A stretch of DNA of 64,000 nucleotides, from the NCBI RefSeq assembly GCF_003945595.2, contig NW_024104430.1:372001-436000 (forward strand), given 5' to 3'. Positions 1-10,740 of the stretch are shown here, piece after piece. A program made the position numbers and the translations under genes. Under the pieces are notes generated by a model. It was given only the letters and a program-made list of their open reading frames with translations, was not told where the DNA came from and made no database searches. Source of the stretch: Pipra filicauda. Lineage: Eukaryota; Chordata; Aves; Passeriformes; Pipridae. Position 1 is the stretch's first letter; the number at the start of each line of letters is the position of its first letter.

Positions 1-1007
1 TCTAACAGGCCCAAGATTAAAAGAATGGCACGTTTTGCCATATATAGGCCTTGTTTTTTTTCAAGTTATATTTTTAAAAAGAGTCTTGTCAGTGTTTAAG
101 TGGGCTCTGTGCAGGAGGCAATCTCATTAATTTCTAGCATAGTAATGCTGTAGTGGTAAGAAATGTATTCACAAGCCTCTGATGTGTACGAGGTTATTGT
201 TAATGTTTGTACAACTAGCTTAGGGGAAAATAATAGCTGTGCATCACTCCAGTTTGAGCTGAAAAATATTCCAAGGTGGAAAAAAACCCCACATAACATC
301 AGAAAAATTTGTGGAAATATAGATATGATTTTTATAAACATGTGAAATAAGTTTCCTTCGTGTTTTGCTCAGCATTTTGTGATCCTACAATATGAGTTTT
401 CTTATTATCATTCATTTTTTTATAGCCAAAATATTCTTAAGTGTTACTTAATGTTAGATAATAAATATTACAAAAAAGTACAAGGAGGAAAAATGAAATT
501 ACAATTTAAGTGAAATCTTGTAAGTTTAAAAACATAAATATGTCATTATAACTTTAAGGAGTTTTCAATTAGAATGTTCTAGAATACTTTATGAAACAAG
601 ATTGGTAATGCAGGAACATAACTGTCTTGGCATGTATTTCTCTGTATATCAATAAAATCAACAGTCTAGTAGAAATGGAATTTAAGTAGTTTAATTTGGT
701 TTGGTTTTATGGTATTAGATACTACCCTTCACTATCCTTTTGTAAGTATCTGGTAGTTAGAGGCTTCATTATCAGAACATCTGAAGATATGTTTATTTTT
801 GTGGGAATGTGAAATATTAATCTATTTTAATATATAGGCAGAAGAACTAATGGGTTTACTCAACAGTAATCTCATAATTGAAACCTTCAACTGGTAAAAA
901 TTATCGAAGATACAATTAAGTCGGTGTAGCTTTTTCTCAGAAATGCAAGTTTCTGCAAGTGCTACAGGTATGCTGTTCTTTAGCTAGTAGTCTTAGTGTT
1001 CCTGTTT
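1..1007. other. AT-rich non-coding DNA
   Basis: No gene, repeat family or RNA is recognisable. Reading frames are short (60-81 codons) with no domain or splice-flanked exon pattern. Confidence 0.6.
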
Positions 1008-2090
1008 AGATTCCCTCCTGTGAAAGTGATGGAATGACTAGCCTTGGAAACCATTTCCAAGCAAATGAAAGACAAAAAGGTGGTAAAGAATAGTTAGCAC
1101 GGATCAGCAAAGGGGAAGCCGTGCTTGAACAGCCTGATAATCTAAAAAGAAATGTTCGTCTTGATAGATGAGGGGAAAGCAGAAGATATTGTCTACCTAG
1201 ACTTCAGTAGGGCTTTCAGTGCTGTCTTCCATAAGTTCTTTATGAAGAAGCTGATGAGGCATGGGCGGAATGAGCTGACAGTGAGGTGGACTGAAAACTG
1301 ACTGACTGGATGGGCCCAGAGGGTGGTGATTGACAGTGCAAAGTGCTGTTGGTACTACTGGAACTGACATTATACACCAGGGGTCAATACTGGGTCCAGT
1401 GATCTAAATGATGGGGCAGGGTTGTACCCTTAGCAAGTCTGCACATGGCACTAAATTAAGAGGAGTGGCTGGTATGCCATATTGTTGTACAGCTGCTCAG
1501 AAGAACCTAAGTGCAGTGCCCCACACCTGAAAAGGAACAACTCCAGGCACAAGAACAGGTTGGGAGGCAACCAGATGGAAACCAGCTTTGCAGAAAAGCA
1601 TCTGAGGGTCCTTGTGGACACCAAGTTGAATGTGAACCAGCACCAAAGGCCAGGGGTATCCTGGGCTGCGTTAGGAGACTTGTTACCAGCAGAACAAGGG
1701 AGGTGATTCTTTCCCTCTACTCAGCAATGGTGAGGCCAGTACTAAGTACTTGGAGTATAGTGTTGAGTTCTGGACTCCACAGTTTAAGAGACATATGCAA
1801 CTACTGGAGGAACTCCAGCAAAGGATCAATAGATGAATGAAGGGACTGAAGCATCTCTCCTATGAGGAAAGGCTGAGAGAGCTGGGACTGTTTAGCCTGA
1901 AGAAAAGAAGGCTCACAGGGATCTCATCAGTGTGTGCAAGTAACCGAAGGGAGGGCGCAGATAAGACAGACCCAGGCTCTTTTCAGTAGTGCCCGGAGAA
2001 GGTAATGGGCTCTACATGACCTTGCAGAGTGGTTGGACCAGATGAGCTATGTAAGTCCCTTCCAACCTCAACCATTCTGTCATTCTGGGA
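1008..2090 (+). mobile_element. CR1 LINE fragment: RT region to 3' tail, internally deleted
   Basis: A decayed CR1 non-LTR retrotransposon on the + strand. It begins near the conserved segment just before the RT fingers (a VPGKVME-like sequence around 1015). It continues through RT blocks that read as VYLDFS-like and AFDT-like in shifting frames (1190-1230) and the 'gtggactgaaaac' block. It then reaches the region after the palm (about 1560-1920), with typical CR1 wording such as 'tctcctatgaggaaaggctg' near 1857. The end (about 2040-2090) is the standard CR1 3' tail with an ATTCTGTCATTCTG repeat. Between about 1980 and 2035 most of the C-terminal coding and 3' UTR sequence is missing, so there is an internal deletion. 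The RT catalytic block is also skipped: sequence jumps from 'gatctaaatgatggggcagg' to 'cagaagaacc'-type sequence with gaps. Many frameshifts and stops are present and no protein is made. Recognition is from knowledge of the CR1 consensus; exact edges are approximate. Confidence 0.9.
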
Positions 2091-3221
2091 AGGAATCTGA
2101 GCTGTTTAAAGAGGCTGTCAGATGATATGAAACTTATTGGGGACACATGCTCTTACAGAATGGACAACTGGATATCAAACTGGATACTACACAACATTGA
2201 AAGTTTTTATCCAGGTTATTTTACCGAAAAGATTATAAAATGTCACAGAAAATTCATCAAAAATATTTAATTCACCAATGAATAACAATAAAACCAGCCA
2301 AAATGGTCTTCATTTTTTCTGTGTAATGGATATTTTTAGTTATTAATAAAGAGTATTTGTTAAATATGGAAAAAAACCTTTGTGCTGTCATTAGTGACCC
2401 ATAAGTTTCAGTAGGCATGCAAGAATATGCAAGATAGTTCAAGAACAAAAATATAAAAGGCAATATTAATTTCCATATGCTGTACTAGGTTGCAGCCTGT
2501 GAAACTAGCAAAATACCAACTACAGTATGTTCAGAACAGTATAGTATAACATCAAGTACCACTTTTCTTAACAGAATTACAAGGCAGATTAAGCATGGGT
2601 GAACTGGGTACAGCATTGAGACATCATAAAATGTGTGGTAGCCAGAAATACCAATCTGATTTAATAACATATATTTTTAAAGTTATTTACAAGGGTTTTA
2701 TCTAGACTGGAAAGACAAATAATATGTTATCCAACATTTGAACCAAGCAACATAATTTGGGTATTCAATCTACTTGTAATATAGGTTAAAAATGACAAAC
2801 AGATTCCTAACTCGTCTAAACAACTGAAAATAAATGGGTTAAAAAATCTACTTTGTTTTAATGAAAAAAATTTATCGCATCATTTGATTGCTGTCCTTGT
2901 TAAAGAAAATGAAGATAGAATTTGATGAAGAGGAGAAATGAAGTGTGATTGTGTGCATCACAGTGTAACTATATACGGATATGATAAAATATTAAAATCA
3001 TTATAGCTTTAAAATATTGTCTTTACATGCAACTGCTTAGGATACCATTTCTGAGATTCTGTCATTTGTTGGAAGTGATTTGTCTTTCAAAAGGCATAAA
3101 GATAGTATTTTTCTTAGCAAAATAAAGGTCTAAAATGATTAATGAAAAATCTTGGTACAGTCATGCCACAAACTGTGTAAGGGTTGATCCATTGCATATA
3201 TCAGACAATGGATTTAATAGC
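2091..3221. other. AT-rich non-coding DNA
   Basis: Nothing recognisable. A short 'cagatgatatgaaact' stretch near 2119 vaguely resembles a CR1 palm motif, but I cannot extend it. Confidence 0.5.
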
Positions 3222-3282
3222 ATCATAGAATACTTCATGTTGGAAGGGACCTTTAAAGGCAATCTAGACTGACCCTCAATTT
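3222..3282 (-). mobile_element. CR1 3'-tail fragment
   Basis: About 60 bp reading 'catcatagaatacttcatg' followed by 'ttggaagggacctttaaagg'. This is the reverse complement of the CR1 3' terminus, so the element lies on the - strand with its 3' end at the low coordinate. It is heavily 5'-truncated, as is usual for CR1. No coding content. Confidence 0.8.
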
Positions 3283-3569
3283 GTGTCTTATTAATTACTA
3301 TCTATGAAAAAGAAAATCATCATCATAAAAATAAAGTGTGCAGGCAGTTATAACTGATAAATTCAAGTATATCTAACTGCTTCCAATAAGTTTAATAATT
3401 TAGTAACTGATTTTTTTTTCCAAAAATCTGGTACTAGACTTTTACCTAGGAAGCTGGAAGCTGCATATTTTTATTAGTAATTGATTGAAGACTAAGTGAT
3501 ACATGGTGAAATAAGAAGTCAATAGGGATTTTCATCTACAGTGCAAAGCATTTTATGTAAACTTAAAAG

Positions 3570-4670
3570 TGTGTGATGGTGCATTCTCCCCCTTCTTCCT
3601 TGGGGCTATTCTATGATTTCAGGAATTCCCATCAGGCCTTGGCCTTTGTGTAATGAGCAGTAAAGTGTCCCTTGACTACTCCAGAAACTCTTGCATGGCT
3701 AAAGTGGGGGCAGTATTGTCTATACCAAGAGCTTCTGTTACCTGACCGAGATGGGGAACAAGTGATCATCTGTCATCCCCACCCACTTTAGAACATTACC
3801 TGAACTGTATCCTGAGTGGAACAGTACCATTGTTACTGGACTTTTTAAAAATTCCATCAATTACCAATATGGGTTGTGGTCAGGAGAGAAACGTACTGAT
3901 GACTAAAGTCAAACATTTTGAGGCTCCCTAAACAGTTGTCTTGAGTGAGACCCTTTGAGTTCTTCTGGACCTCAGGAGGCTGTATCAGGATCTTCCTCTG
4001 AGTGGGACACCTCTCAGAGCTTGGAAACTCTCAGGTTCACAATACTCAAGGACCACTGCTGAAAGCTGATGATGGGGACCTGAGCTTATACCCCCACTCC
4101 TCAAGGGTCAATCCTCACTTGTATTGAAATGCCAAGAAATTTGAAATAAGTATTTCACAGAGTTCGAGGGGAATTTTTTTAACAAGTACCTTTGTACAGT
4201 TATCCATGTATATGTCTTTGTGTCTATGTGTGTGTATATGTGTGAATTGATTAAAATTCCCTATATGAAGTATGGTATAAATATTGCCATCTTGGATCTA
4301 TAATTAAGTGATTGTATTAAATCCTGTTGCTCAGTCTGTAAATGCTAAATTAGTCAGTGATTAAGTGCTGCTAAATCCTTTAGATATAAACCACTGACAA
4401 AGTCTGAGACTAAGATTGGATTTAGCCATACTTAAGCTCTGTCAGGAGTTCAGAAAGCAAGAGTTTCTACTCTGAAACTCATTACTCAATTACAAGAGTC
4501 TCCCTTACTCTTTTGCATCTCCAGTCTTTCTATAAATCATTCTAGCTTGATTCCAACTCAACTTTCCTTTGTTTCATCGATGTAGTAAAGAATAGAGTGA
4601 AATTTGACATTAAACTTTAATGTCACACCTTCGCAAATTTATATTAAACCTCTTATTTTATTTTTTTTTT
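3570..4670 (+). mobile_element. Old ERVL-like solo LTR
   Basis: Likely an old endogenous-retrovirus LTR on +. The best evidence is the block 4377-4442, which aligns over about 65 bp with 23308-23377 in the LTR at 22.9-23.6 kb: both contain 'tttaga.ataaac', then 'gacaaagtctg.gactaag', then a 'ggatt.agc' segment. Flanking pieces also correspond, for example 'ggatcttcctctg' near 3988 against 'ggatcttctctgg' near 23158. The order of blocks fits U3-R-U5 on +, starting TGTGTGATGG. It is longer than the 740-bp copy, mainly from extra AT-rich sequence at 4150-4370. No TSD was found and both edges are approximate. No internal viral genes are attached. Confidence 0.55.
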
Positions 4671-7558
4671 AGTATGTTTGACAGTGATTCTCTAAGTGCC
4701 CCAAACCATTCATTTGTGACAAAGGGTTCGAACCTTGAGATGCAAGAAATGCTTGACTTGTGTTCTGGTTTTCTACTACAACTCTTTTATGTCTGAATGA
4801 TGGACAATAAGAGCAATAACTTTAAAAAGTTTAAAAAGTTAATGGTGTTTTTAGAGTTTCTTTACGTCTTTTGTGACTAGATGATACAACTACATTCTCC
4901 AAGGAAACCAAATTGATCAAATTACTCTCAACTTTATAGACATTAAAACACCTACTCCAAACAATCAATTATTATCTTTGCTTCTATAAAATATCTTCCT
5001 GTCATCACTGATGAGGAGGACAGTAAAGGAAAAAATATCCATAATGCAACATCTTTTTTTATTTTCTTCATTACTTGAGTGTGGCTTAAAAATATAACTG
5101 AGAGCAGAATATAGCCCAGGTTTGTTTCTTTGTTTGCTCATAATAATCCAATTAAGAAGTGCATATACTCTCTCATTATACCATTCTGAAACAACCTTAG
5201 GTTGAATAATATACCTCCCCTTGAATGAAAAGAGAAGTAAATACGTTTAGAGAGAGAGAGGGAGAGGAACATGTGGAAGGCATGTAGGATGTTTACCATA
5301 GAAATTGCCCATGTCTTCTCTTCACAGAAGAGAAGGTGTAGATGCACAAGTAAAAGGGACAGAACAAGGTGATAAAAGCAATTTGGATGAAACAATGCAC
5401 CAATGCACATGCACTGAGATTGTATTGCACTGTGACTGACTAAACTGGTCTCTGCAATGACTTTTTTAAAAAAGTGGGTAACATAGACTTTGGAAACTCC
5501 CATTTTTACATGAAAAGACTCTACAAAGATCTTTTGAATTAAGAATATCAGGGGATGCTTTAGAACACTGTTTTGTTCTTCTCACAAGCCAGAGAGTGAA
5601 ACACAGAGTATTTTATTTCCCTAACTACCTCAGTGCTGGCCTATTTTCCATTGTATGTCTATAGAGAGATTAGATAATATGGATTAAAGACTACTCTGCT
5701 GTCTGAGTAGTGGACTGTAAGTGAATTTGAATGTGTAAGAGGGGCTCTTTTTGATGAGCGTATGCCTTGCAGCTAGCCTAAAGTTGCATATCAGGGCATC
5801 ACCTTGCAGTGCAGATGACAGATCCCACAACATTTAGCTATCTATGAATTAATGATGCACACCCAATAACCAGTGTAAGCTTCATTACTGGTAAAGACAC
5901 AATGCAGATATGCACACCTAGGATCCTAAGGTACTGCAGCAAATAATTTTTTCTTTTTTTTCTTTTTTTTTCTTTTCTGATACAGCAGTTGAACTTTATG
6001 AAGAAGTGCTTGTACAGCAAGTTTCATGACAGAGAAAGAAGAAACTTAGGAGAAATAGAGTTAACCAGCTAGAAGATTTAAATTTATCTGATCCTTGAAG
6101 GCTCAAGAGGCCAAAAAAGAAAAATGTTTGTGCTAATCTTTAATCAAGGGAACAATTTTGCTTGCTGATGGCAGTTCAGTTTAAAATAATAAAAATAAAT
6201 AAATATTAATAAAATAAAAAATCCCCCTTACTAAAATTCTGAACTATTTTTATTCTGTTTCTAATACAATATCTACAGTGAACGTTTTGGCTCCAGAGGT
6301 TTCTGAGCAAGAATGAGTTCCATTAAGATCAGTGAAAAATTGCTAGGGATTACAGTGGAAACAGATTTCACACTTCAGGCTCCTTCCCCACAATCCCCTG
6401 TGTAAATCCTCAGCTGTACATAGATGCCAAGTCTGCATGGTCAGCTCTTAGGTGCCTGCAAATCATATGAACACAAATCCAGAACTACCTCTGGATGGAA
6501 GGACTGTGGCACCCTTCGTTTTCTCCTCTCCTCTTGATAAGCATATATAACACTGACTTGTAGAAGAAGGTTTAGCAGAACATTGTGTCTACAGTCCTCT
6601 TTGTATGAACTCCCAGCAGGAGGATAAAACGGGGTAGAGCTTTTGCTCTCAGAAGAAGTAGGCAGTTTTAGAAGCTGGGTCTAGGTAGGACAGTCTTTCT
6701 GACAGGCTTTCTGTAGATTTTTTTTGGGTGCTACCTGAAATAATCTAAATAAAATGCACAAAGGATGCTAGGAGCAGAATGTAGGATTCACTGTAACCAC
6801 TGACCTTACACTAACTCTTCCTTTCTTTCTTTGTGAAACAAGAGGGTCGTATGTACGTACCCATAGCTTGTTGTATAAGGTCTGTTCTGGGAGCTGGAAG
6901 AAGTCAGTTCAAAACCCACAAATCGGAGGAGAGAACAGATTCCAAATTTCTTGCTTTTAAAGTGATTTCTCTGAGCTCACATATATTAGCATACAGCAAA
7001 CCACCAGTACAGTACTAAAAGGAAATAAAAAAGTGATCTGTTTTGCATTTCTAAAAGGAATAATTCAAGTCCCAGAGACAGGATTTTGGACTGAGAATCA
7101 GTCACATCTATTTCCAGTTCTGCACTCTCTGCTCCTTACTGCATTTTTAAAACTGTTATTATGCACCTAAATTTATTTTCAGCCTTATAGGATTTTGGTG
7201 GTTCTGTTAATATACTGTATTTAATACTTTGAAAATTAACTAAGATTGTCAGTGAGACTAAAATTAGACTAAGAATATAAAAGCACAAAAATTATTCAGG
7301 TTGGAGGTAATACAAAGAATCAGGGATTAGATTTCAATCCAATTTTACTTTTCCTTCTGGACACATAATTGGAACCAAATGCATACTTTAATATAGCAAC
7401 TGTTACTAATCTGCAAGAAATTGTAAATAGCGACAGAACATTGCAGTTACATAAAGTTTATAGGGAAACAAAAAATCAGAGAACTATAGAAGATAATGCA
7501 GCTGTATACTTTGAAAATATACACACATGCTATTCTGCTGTTCCAAAGCCCTGATTAT
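4671..7558. other. AT-rich non-coding DNA
   Basis: No gene recognised. It contains a short (AG)n run at 5249-5262, a pyrimidine tract at 5947-5979 and an AT-rich run at 6181-6225. A 121-codon frame at 5138-5503 (-) has no domain or signal that I recognise and is treated as chance. Confidence 0.5.
5947..5979. repeat. Polypyrimidine (T-rich) tract
   Basis: About 33 bases of almost pure T with interspersed C. This is a simple-sequence tract. It could be the poly(A) remnant of a minus-strand insertion, but no retroposed body was recognised beside it. Confidence 0.7.
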
Positions 7559-7665
7559 TTAAAAAAACCCAACCAAACAAAACAGTTTCCCTCCACTCCC
7601 CCCCTCCAAAAAAACCCCCAAAACCCACCAAATTCCCAAAACCCCCCAACAAACCACTGGAGAAA
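7559..7665. repeat. A/C-rich, G-poor tract with G4 potential on the - strand
   Basis: About 100 bp made almost only of A and C on the + strand. C-runs of 7, 5, 3, 3 and 6 lie between 7598 and 7647, separated by A-rich loops. The complementary strand therefore has G-runs of the right size for a G-quadruplex, although one loop is 8 nt and another about 10. No body of a mobile element is recognisable beside it. Confidence 0.75.
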
Positions 7666-8091
7666 ACTGAAAGCATATTACCTATGATAAGGCAAATTAC
7701 TATAGATGAGATATATGGTTGAAATAATGCAAGAAAAATGTAGAGACATCAGGAGAGACATGTAGGTAGTCAAATTCATTGGAAAGGTTTGCTTTTTCCA
7801 TATGTGGGATTTATGAAACAGTAGCCCTCCTGATCTTGATCATGAAAGGCTGAAGTTGCTGTGAGAGGCACCATAAGAATATTCACAACCTCAAGTTCTT
7901 ATTTCTTCACTCAGGAAATAGTGTGTGTGTCACTTTTTTCCTCCCATCATTTCCTTGAGTTTGTATCATGACTCACATGCCCATTAGCACAGCAACTACA
8001 TTTTTGAAAAGTTAAAAGAAGTACTGTGTTTCTGAATGCATTTAATTCTGTCAGTAGCTGACACAATTCTTCACTCTTTTCCATGCCATGT

Positions 8092-8213
8092 ATGTCTTAT
8101 ATGTCTATCTCGTATTGGCCTCATAAGCCACCAGTGTACTTGTAACGAACGTGGATAGAACCTTCCTAAATCTTCATTCGCGAAGCCTAGCCATGAAAAA
8201 TGGGATGTCTTAT
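8092..8213 (+). repeat. 9-bp target-site duplication around RTE copy 1
   Basis: ATGTCTTAT occurs at 8092-8100 and, perfectly repeated, at 8205-8213. The two copies flank the RTE fragment exactly. This is the signature of target-primed reverse transcription and fixes both ends of the insertion. Confidence 0.9.
8101..8204 (+). mobile_element. RTE-clade LINE, 5'-truncated 3' end (copy 1)
   Basis: A 104-bp insertion on + carrying the end of an RTE-type LINE. From 8102 a frame reads CLSRIGLISHQCTCNERG and stops at TAG 8156-8158. The SRIGL-SH pattern is typical of the extreme C-terminus of RTE-clade reverse-transcriptase proteins. Only about 46 nt of 3' UTR follow, containing 'cttcattcgcgaag' and ending 'gccatgaaaaatg'. 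A perfect 9-bp TSD flanks it. Copy 2 at 8776-8886 is about 91% identical over the shared ~92 bp, and the tails of the two SINE copies match its 3' UTR. The clade assignment comes from the peptide motif. AviRTE is the known avian RTE and the likely identity, but I recall this rather than having searched it. Not translated in the host. Confidence 0.85.
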
Positions 8214-8763
8214 GTTACTGTGTGCTTTGCTTTTGTTTTACATCTCTGGGAGCCTTTGTCACCTAATCGCAGGTATGGTGAGACTGAGGAAAGCATTCCC
8301 AATTTTACTGCTCAGATTGATGGCATTGCAGATATTATCAACAACTTATATCATCACTATTTAGTGCTTTCAAGAGGTTTCCTCTACTAGATGATGAAAT
8401 TATAGCTATTAAGGTTCACCAGGACTGTTATGAAATATGCATATACTAAGGTGGATTGTAGACCATGTAGTATGGAATTACTGGAAGGGGATGATGATGT
8501 AAGTATGATTTCATTATACATCCATTAGCACAGAGGAGTTGGAACAATCTGAAGTGGTCAAAGATGACTGTATTATGCACAGTATTATGTTCTATTCAGT
8601 GTGGAAACTGGTTTGACTTAAGGCACACCAATGACTGCTGCAATGTACAATTGTTTAGAACAGTGTCAGTGGCTAAGGCTGGAAGTAGAGTTTGGTGGGA
8701 TTGTAGTGTGGTCCCTGAGTTGCAAGAATATTGCAAAGAGGAATAAGACAACCAGAAGCTGGT
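8205..8763. other. Spacer between two inverted RTE ends
   Basis: About 550 bp with no recognised element. Frames of 60-98 codons here are chance or shadows of the RTE ends. Confidence 0.5.
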
Positions 8764-8898
8764 AACCACTTTCCTCCACTCCATGGCTGGGCTTCGCGAA
8801 TGAAGATTTAGGAAGGCTCTATCCACATTTGTTACAGGCACGCTGGTGGCTAATGAGGCCAATACGAGATAGACACATCCGATTGCAACCATTTTCCT
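8764..8898 (-). repeat. 12-bp target-site duplication around RTE copy 2
   Basis: AACCACTTTCCT at 8764-8775 and AACCATTTTCCT at 8887-8898 (one mismatch) bracket the second RTE fragment. This shows it is an independent insertion and not an inversion copy of the first. Confidence 0.85.
8776..8886 (-). mobile_element. RTE-clade LINE, 5'-truncated 3' end (copy 2)
   Basis: A 111-bp insertion on the - strand. Read on that strand it ends in RMCLSRIGLISHQRACNKCG, then TAG (8821-8819), then a 3' UTR of about 43 nt with the same 'cttcattcgcgaag' element as copy 1. It retains a few more 5' codons than copy 1. The flanking 12-bp TSD differs from that of copy 1, so the two inserted separately at sites about 570 bp apart in opposite orientation. 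The family is inferred from the C-terminal RTE motif. Confidence 0.85.
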
Positions 8899-9808
8899 AC
8901 GAAACTATAAAATATGACTGATTTATACAGAAAACAAAATCTAGGACTGGTTTATGTAGAAAATTGGAATACATTTAAATGCATAGCTGCTTTGAGAAGA
9001 ATCAAATGCAAATTAAATTTATTTCTTAAGCATTCGAAGTGGATCAATTGCACTGGTTAAACAGAAACAAAACTTTGGCATTACATTTCACACTGACATA
9101 ATAAGGGGCGCCTCATTTGCTCAAGGAAATTTTTGGGACAGCCTTTTTGTGGATCTTTGTGTGCAAGATACTGTTGATCTAGCCTGAGATAGCATTTTCT
9201 ATTATGCTGTTTTATATGAATGTCTTTAACAATAACTTTCAATTATCTTGTGGCTGTAGTTCAGTATATCTGCACAATATGGTGAACCTGTTGTGATTTC
9301 TGCACAGCTTTTGCATTTGTTCATCACAAACAGATCTGGAGGAAAGCTCAAGAAGAGTCATTTAGGAAGGCTTATCTTGAGCTTGGTCCTCATGAAGATT
9401 TTTCCTACTGCCTTTTCCTCCTTCTTGTGCTAAATGACCAAGAGCTCCTTCTGCACCTGGATGCACAAAGGAGGTAGCAGAGACAGAGATGGAACACAGG
9501 AGTGCTTCTATCCTGGAGATGGGCTGAAAGACTGAAAGTGTTGTGGAAGGTCTCAGAGAGGACTGAGGAAGAGGAAAGGAGAAAAGTCGGAAAGGACAGC
9601 TACAACTAGAATCTACATATTTTTTACACCTACTTTTCTGCCTGGGTTTCTACTGTCTGCTGATCTGAAGAGAAATGATTTTCATTTTAAACAGTGCTAG
9701 TTTCATTCTGTATATTGAACCATACTGAACTGAGAAAGAACAGAAGAGGTCAGTGAGATCATCCCCAGGTCTCAAACTAGAGACTAATATGCCTAAACTT
9801 TACATTGC
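8899..9808. other. Non-coding DNA
   Basis: No gene or repeat recognised. Slightly more GC-rich around 9340-9600, without a usable reading frame. Confidence 0.5.
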
Positions 9809-10740
9809 TGTAATGAGCTGGCTTTGGCTAGCTGCCAGGTGCCCACCACACTGTTCTCTAACTCCTCCTCAGCAGGGCAGGGAGAGAAAACACAACAAAA
9901 AAGTTTGTGGATCAAGATCATGACAGGGAGATCACTCACCAGTTACCATCACGGGAAAAACAATTGACTTAGGGAAGATTAATTTAATTTATTGACAATT
10001 AAAAATAGAGTAGGATAGTAAGAAATAAAATGAAGCTAAAAACCATTCCCTCCCACTTTCCCAGGCTCAATTTTCTTCATTCCCAACTCTTCTACCTCTT
10101 AACCTCAGCAGTTCATAGGGGATGGGGAATGAGGATTGTGGTTGGTTCACAGCATTTCATCTCCTTCCTCCTCCCACTCTACCCCTGCTCCAGTATGGGG
10201 TTCCTTCTATGGGGTGCAGTTTTTCAGGAATAGAGTGCTACAGCAAGCATGGTGCCCCACAGACCACAGGTCCTGCCAGGAACCTGCTCCAGTGTGGGCT
10301 CCTCTCCACGGGCTGCAGCTTCCTTCAAGGCACATCCGGCTGCTCTAGCATGTCGTCCTTGGTGGCTGTCTACTACATCATGGTCTTCTATGAGCTTCAG
10401 GGGAATGATTTCTTTCACTATGATTTTTGTCCTGGCCTTCAGGCAAATGTCTGCTATGGTGCCTGAAGCACTTGCTCCTGCTCCTTCACACCCGGGTTTC
10501 TGCAGGGTTATTTTTCTCACCTCTTCCCACTCTTCTCCCTCACAGCTGCCATGCGGTGTTTTTTGCCCTTTCTACTATCACAGAGCTGTAACCAGCATCA
10601 CCGATGGGCTCAGTTTGGGCCAGCGACAGGTCCATTTTGTGATGGTTGTGTCCAACACAAGAGCAGCTCCTGGTCTCTTCTCCCAGGGGTCACCCCTGAA
10701 GCTCCCCCACTACCAAAATCTTGCCATGTAAACCCATCAA
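9809..10740 (-). mobile_element. Avian ERV solo LTR (~930 bp)
   Basis: Recognised from wording typical of an avian ERV LTR read against its direction: 'gagctggctttggctagctg' at 9814, 'ccagtgtgggctcctctcc' near 10290, and 'gatgggctcagtttgggcc' near 10603. On the - strand a polyadenylation signal AATAAA lies at 9993-9988. This fits U3 on the right (10000-10740) and U5 on the left. The U3 is GC-rich with degenerate repeats of a 'ctgctccagtgtgggctcct' type unit, which explains overlapping open frames of up to 160 codons in several phases at 10122-10731; these are not genes. No TSD could be matched, so the right end is approximate. No gag, pol or env sequence adjoins it. Confidence 0.8.
9988..9993 (-). 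promoter_or_regulatory. LTR polyadenylation signal
   Basis: AATAAA on the - strand inside the LTR, placed between the GC-rich U3 and the U5 segment. Confidence 0.5.

Noticed and set aside
5138..5503. 121-codon hydrophobic frame on the - strand
   Set aside because: No domain, and hydrophobicity is expected from T-rich codons. No neighbouring exons or promoter.
8098..8890. A DNA transposon with ~100-bp terminal inverted repeats
   Set aside because: Each arm has its own different target-site duplication, encodes the RTE C-terminus and is related to SINE tails. These are two separate LINE insertions.
8151..8892. Frames of 79 and 98 codons sharing FLNLHSRS-type peptides on opposite strands
   Set aside because: The shared peptide arises from translating the RTE 3' UTR in a wrong phase in the two inverted copies. 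The real RTE frame ends at the stop just before it.
10122..10731. Overlapping frames of 70-160 codons on both strands
   Set aside because: They lie inside the GC-rich U3 of a recognised solo LTR, where stop codons are rare in several phases.
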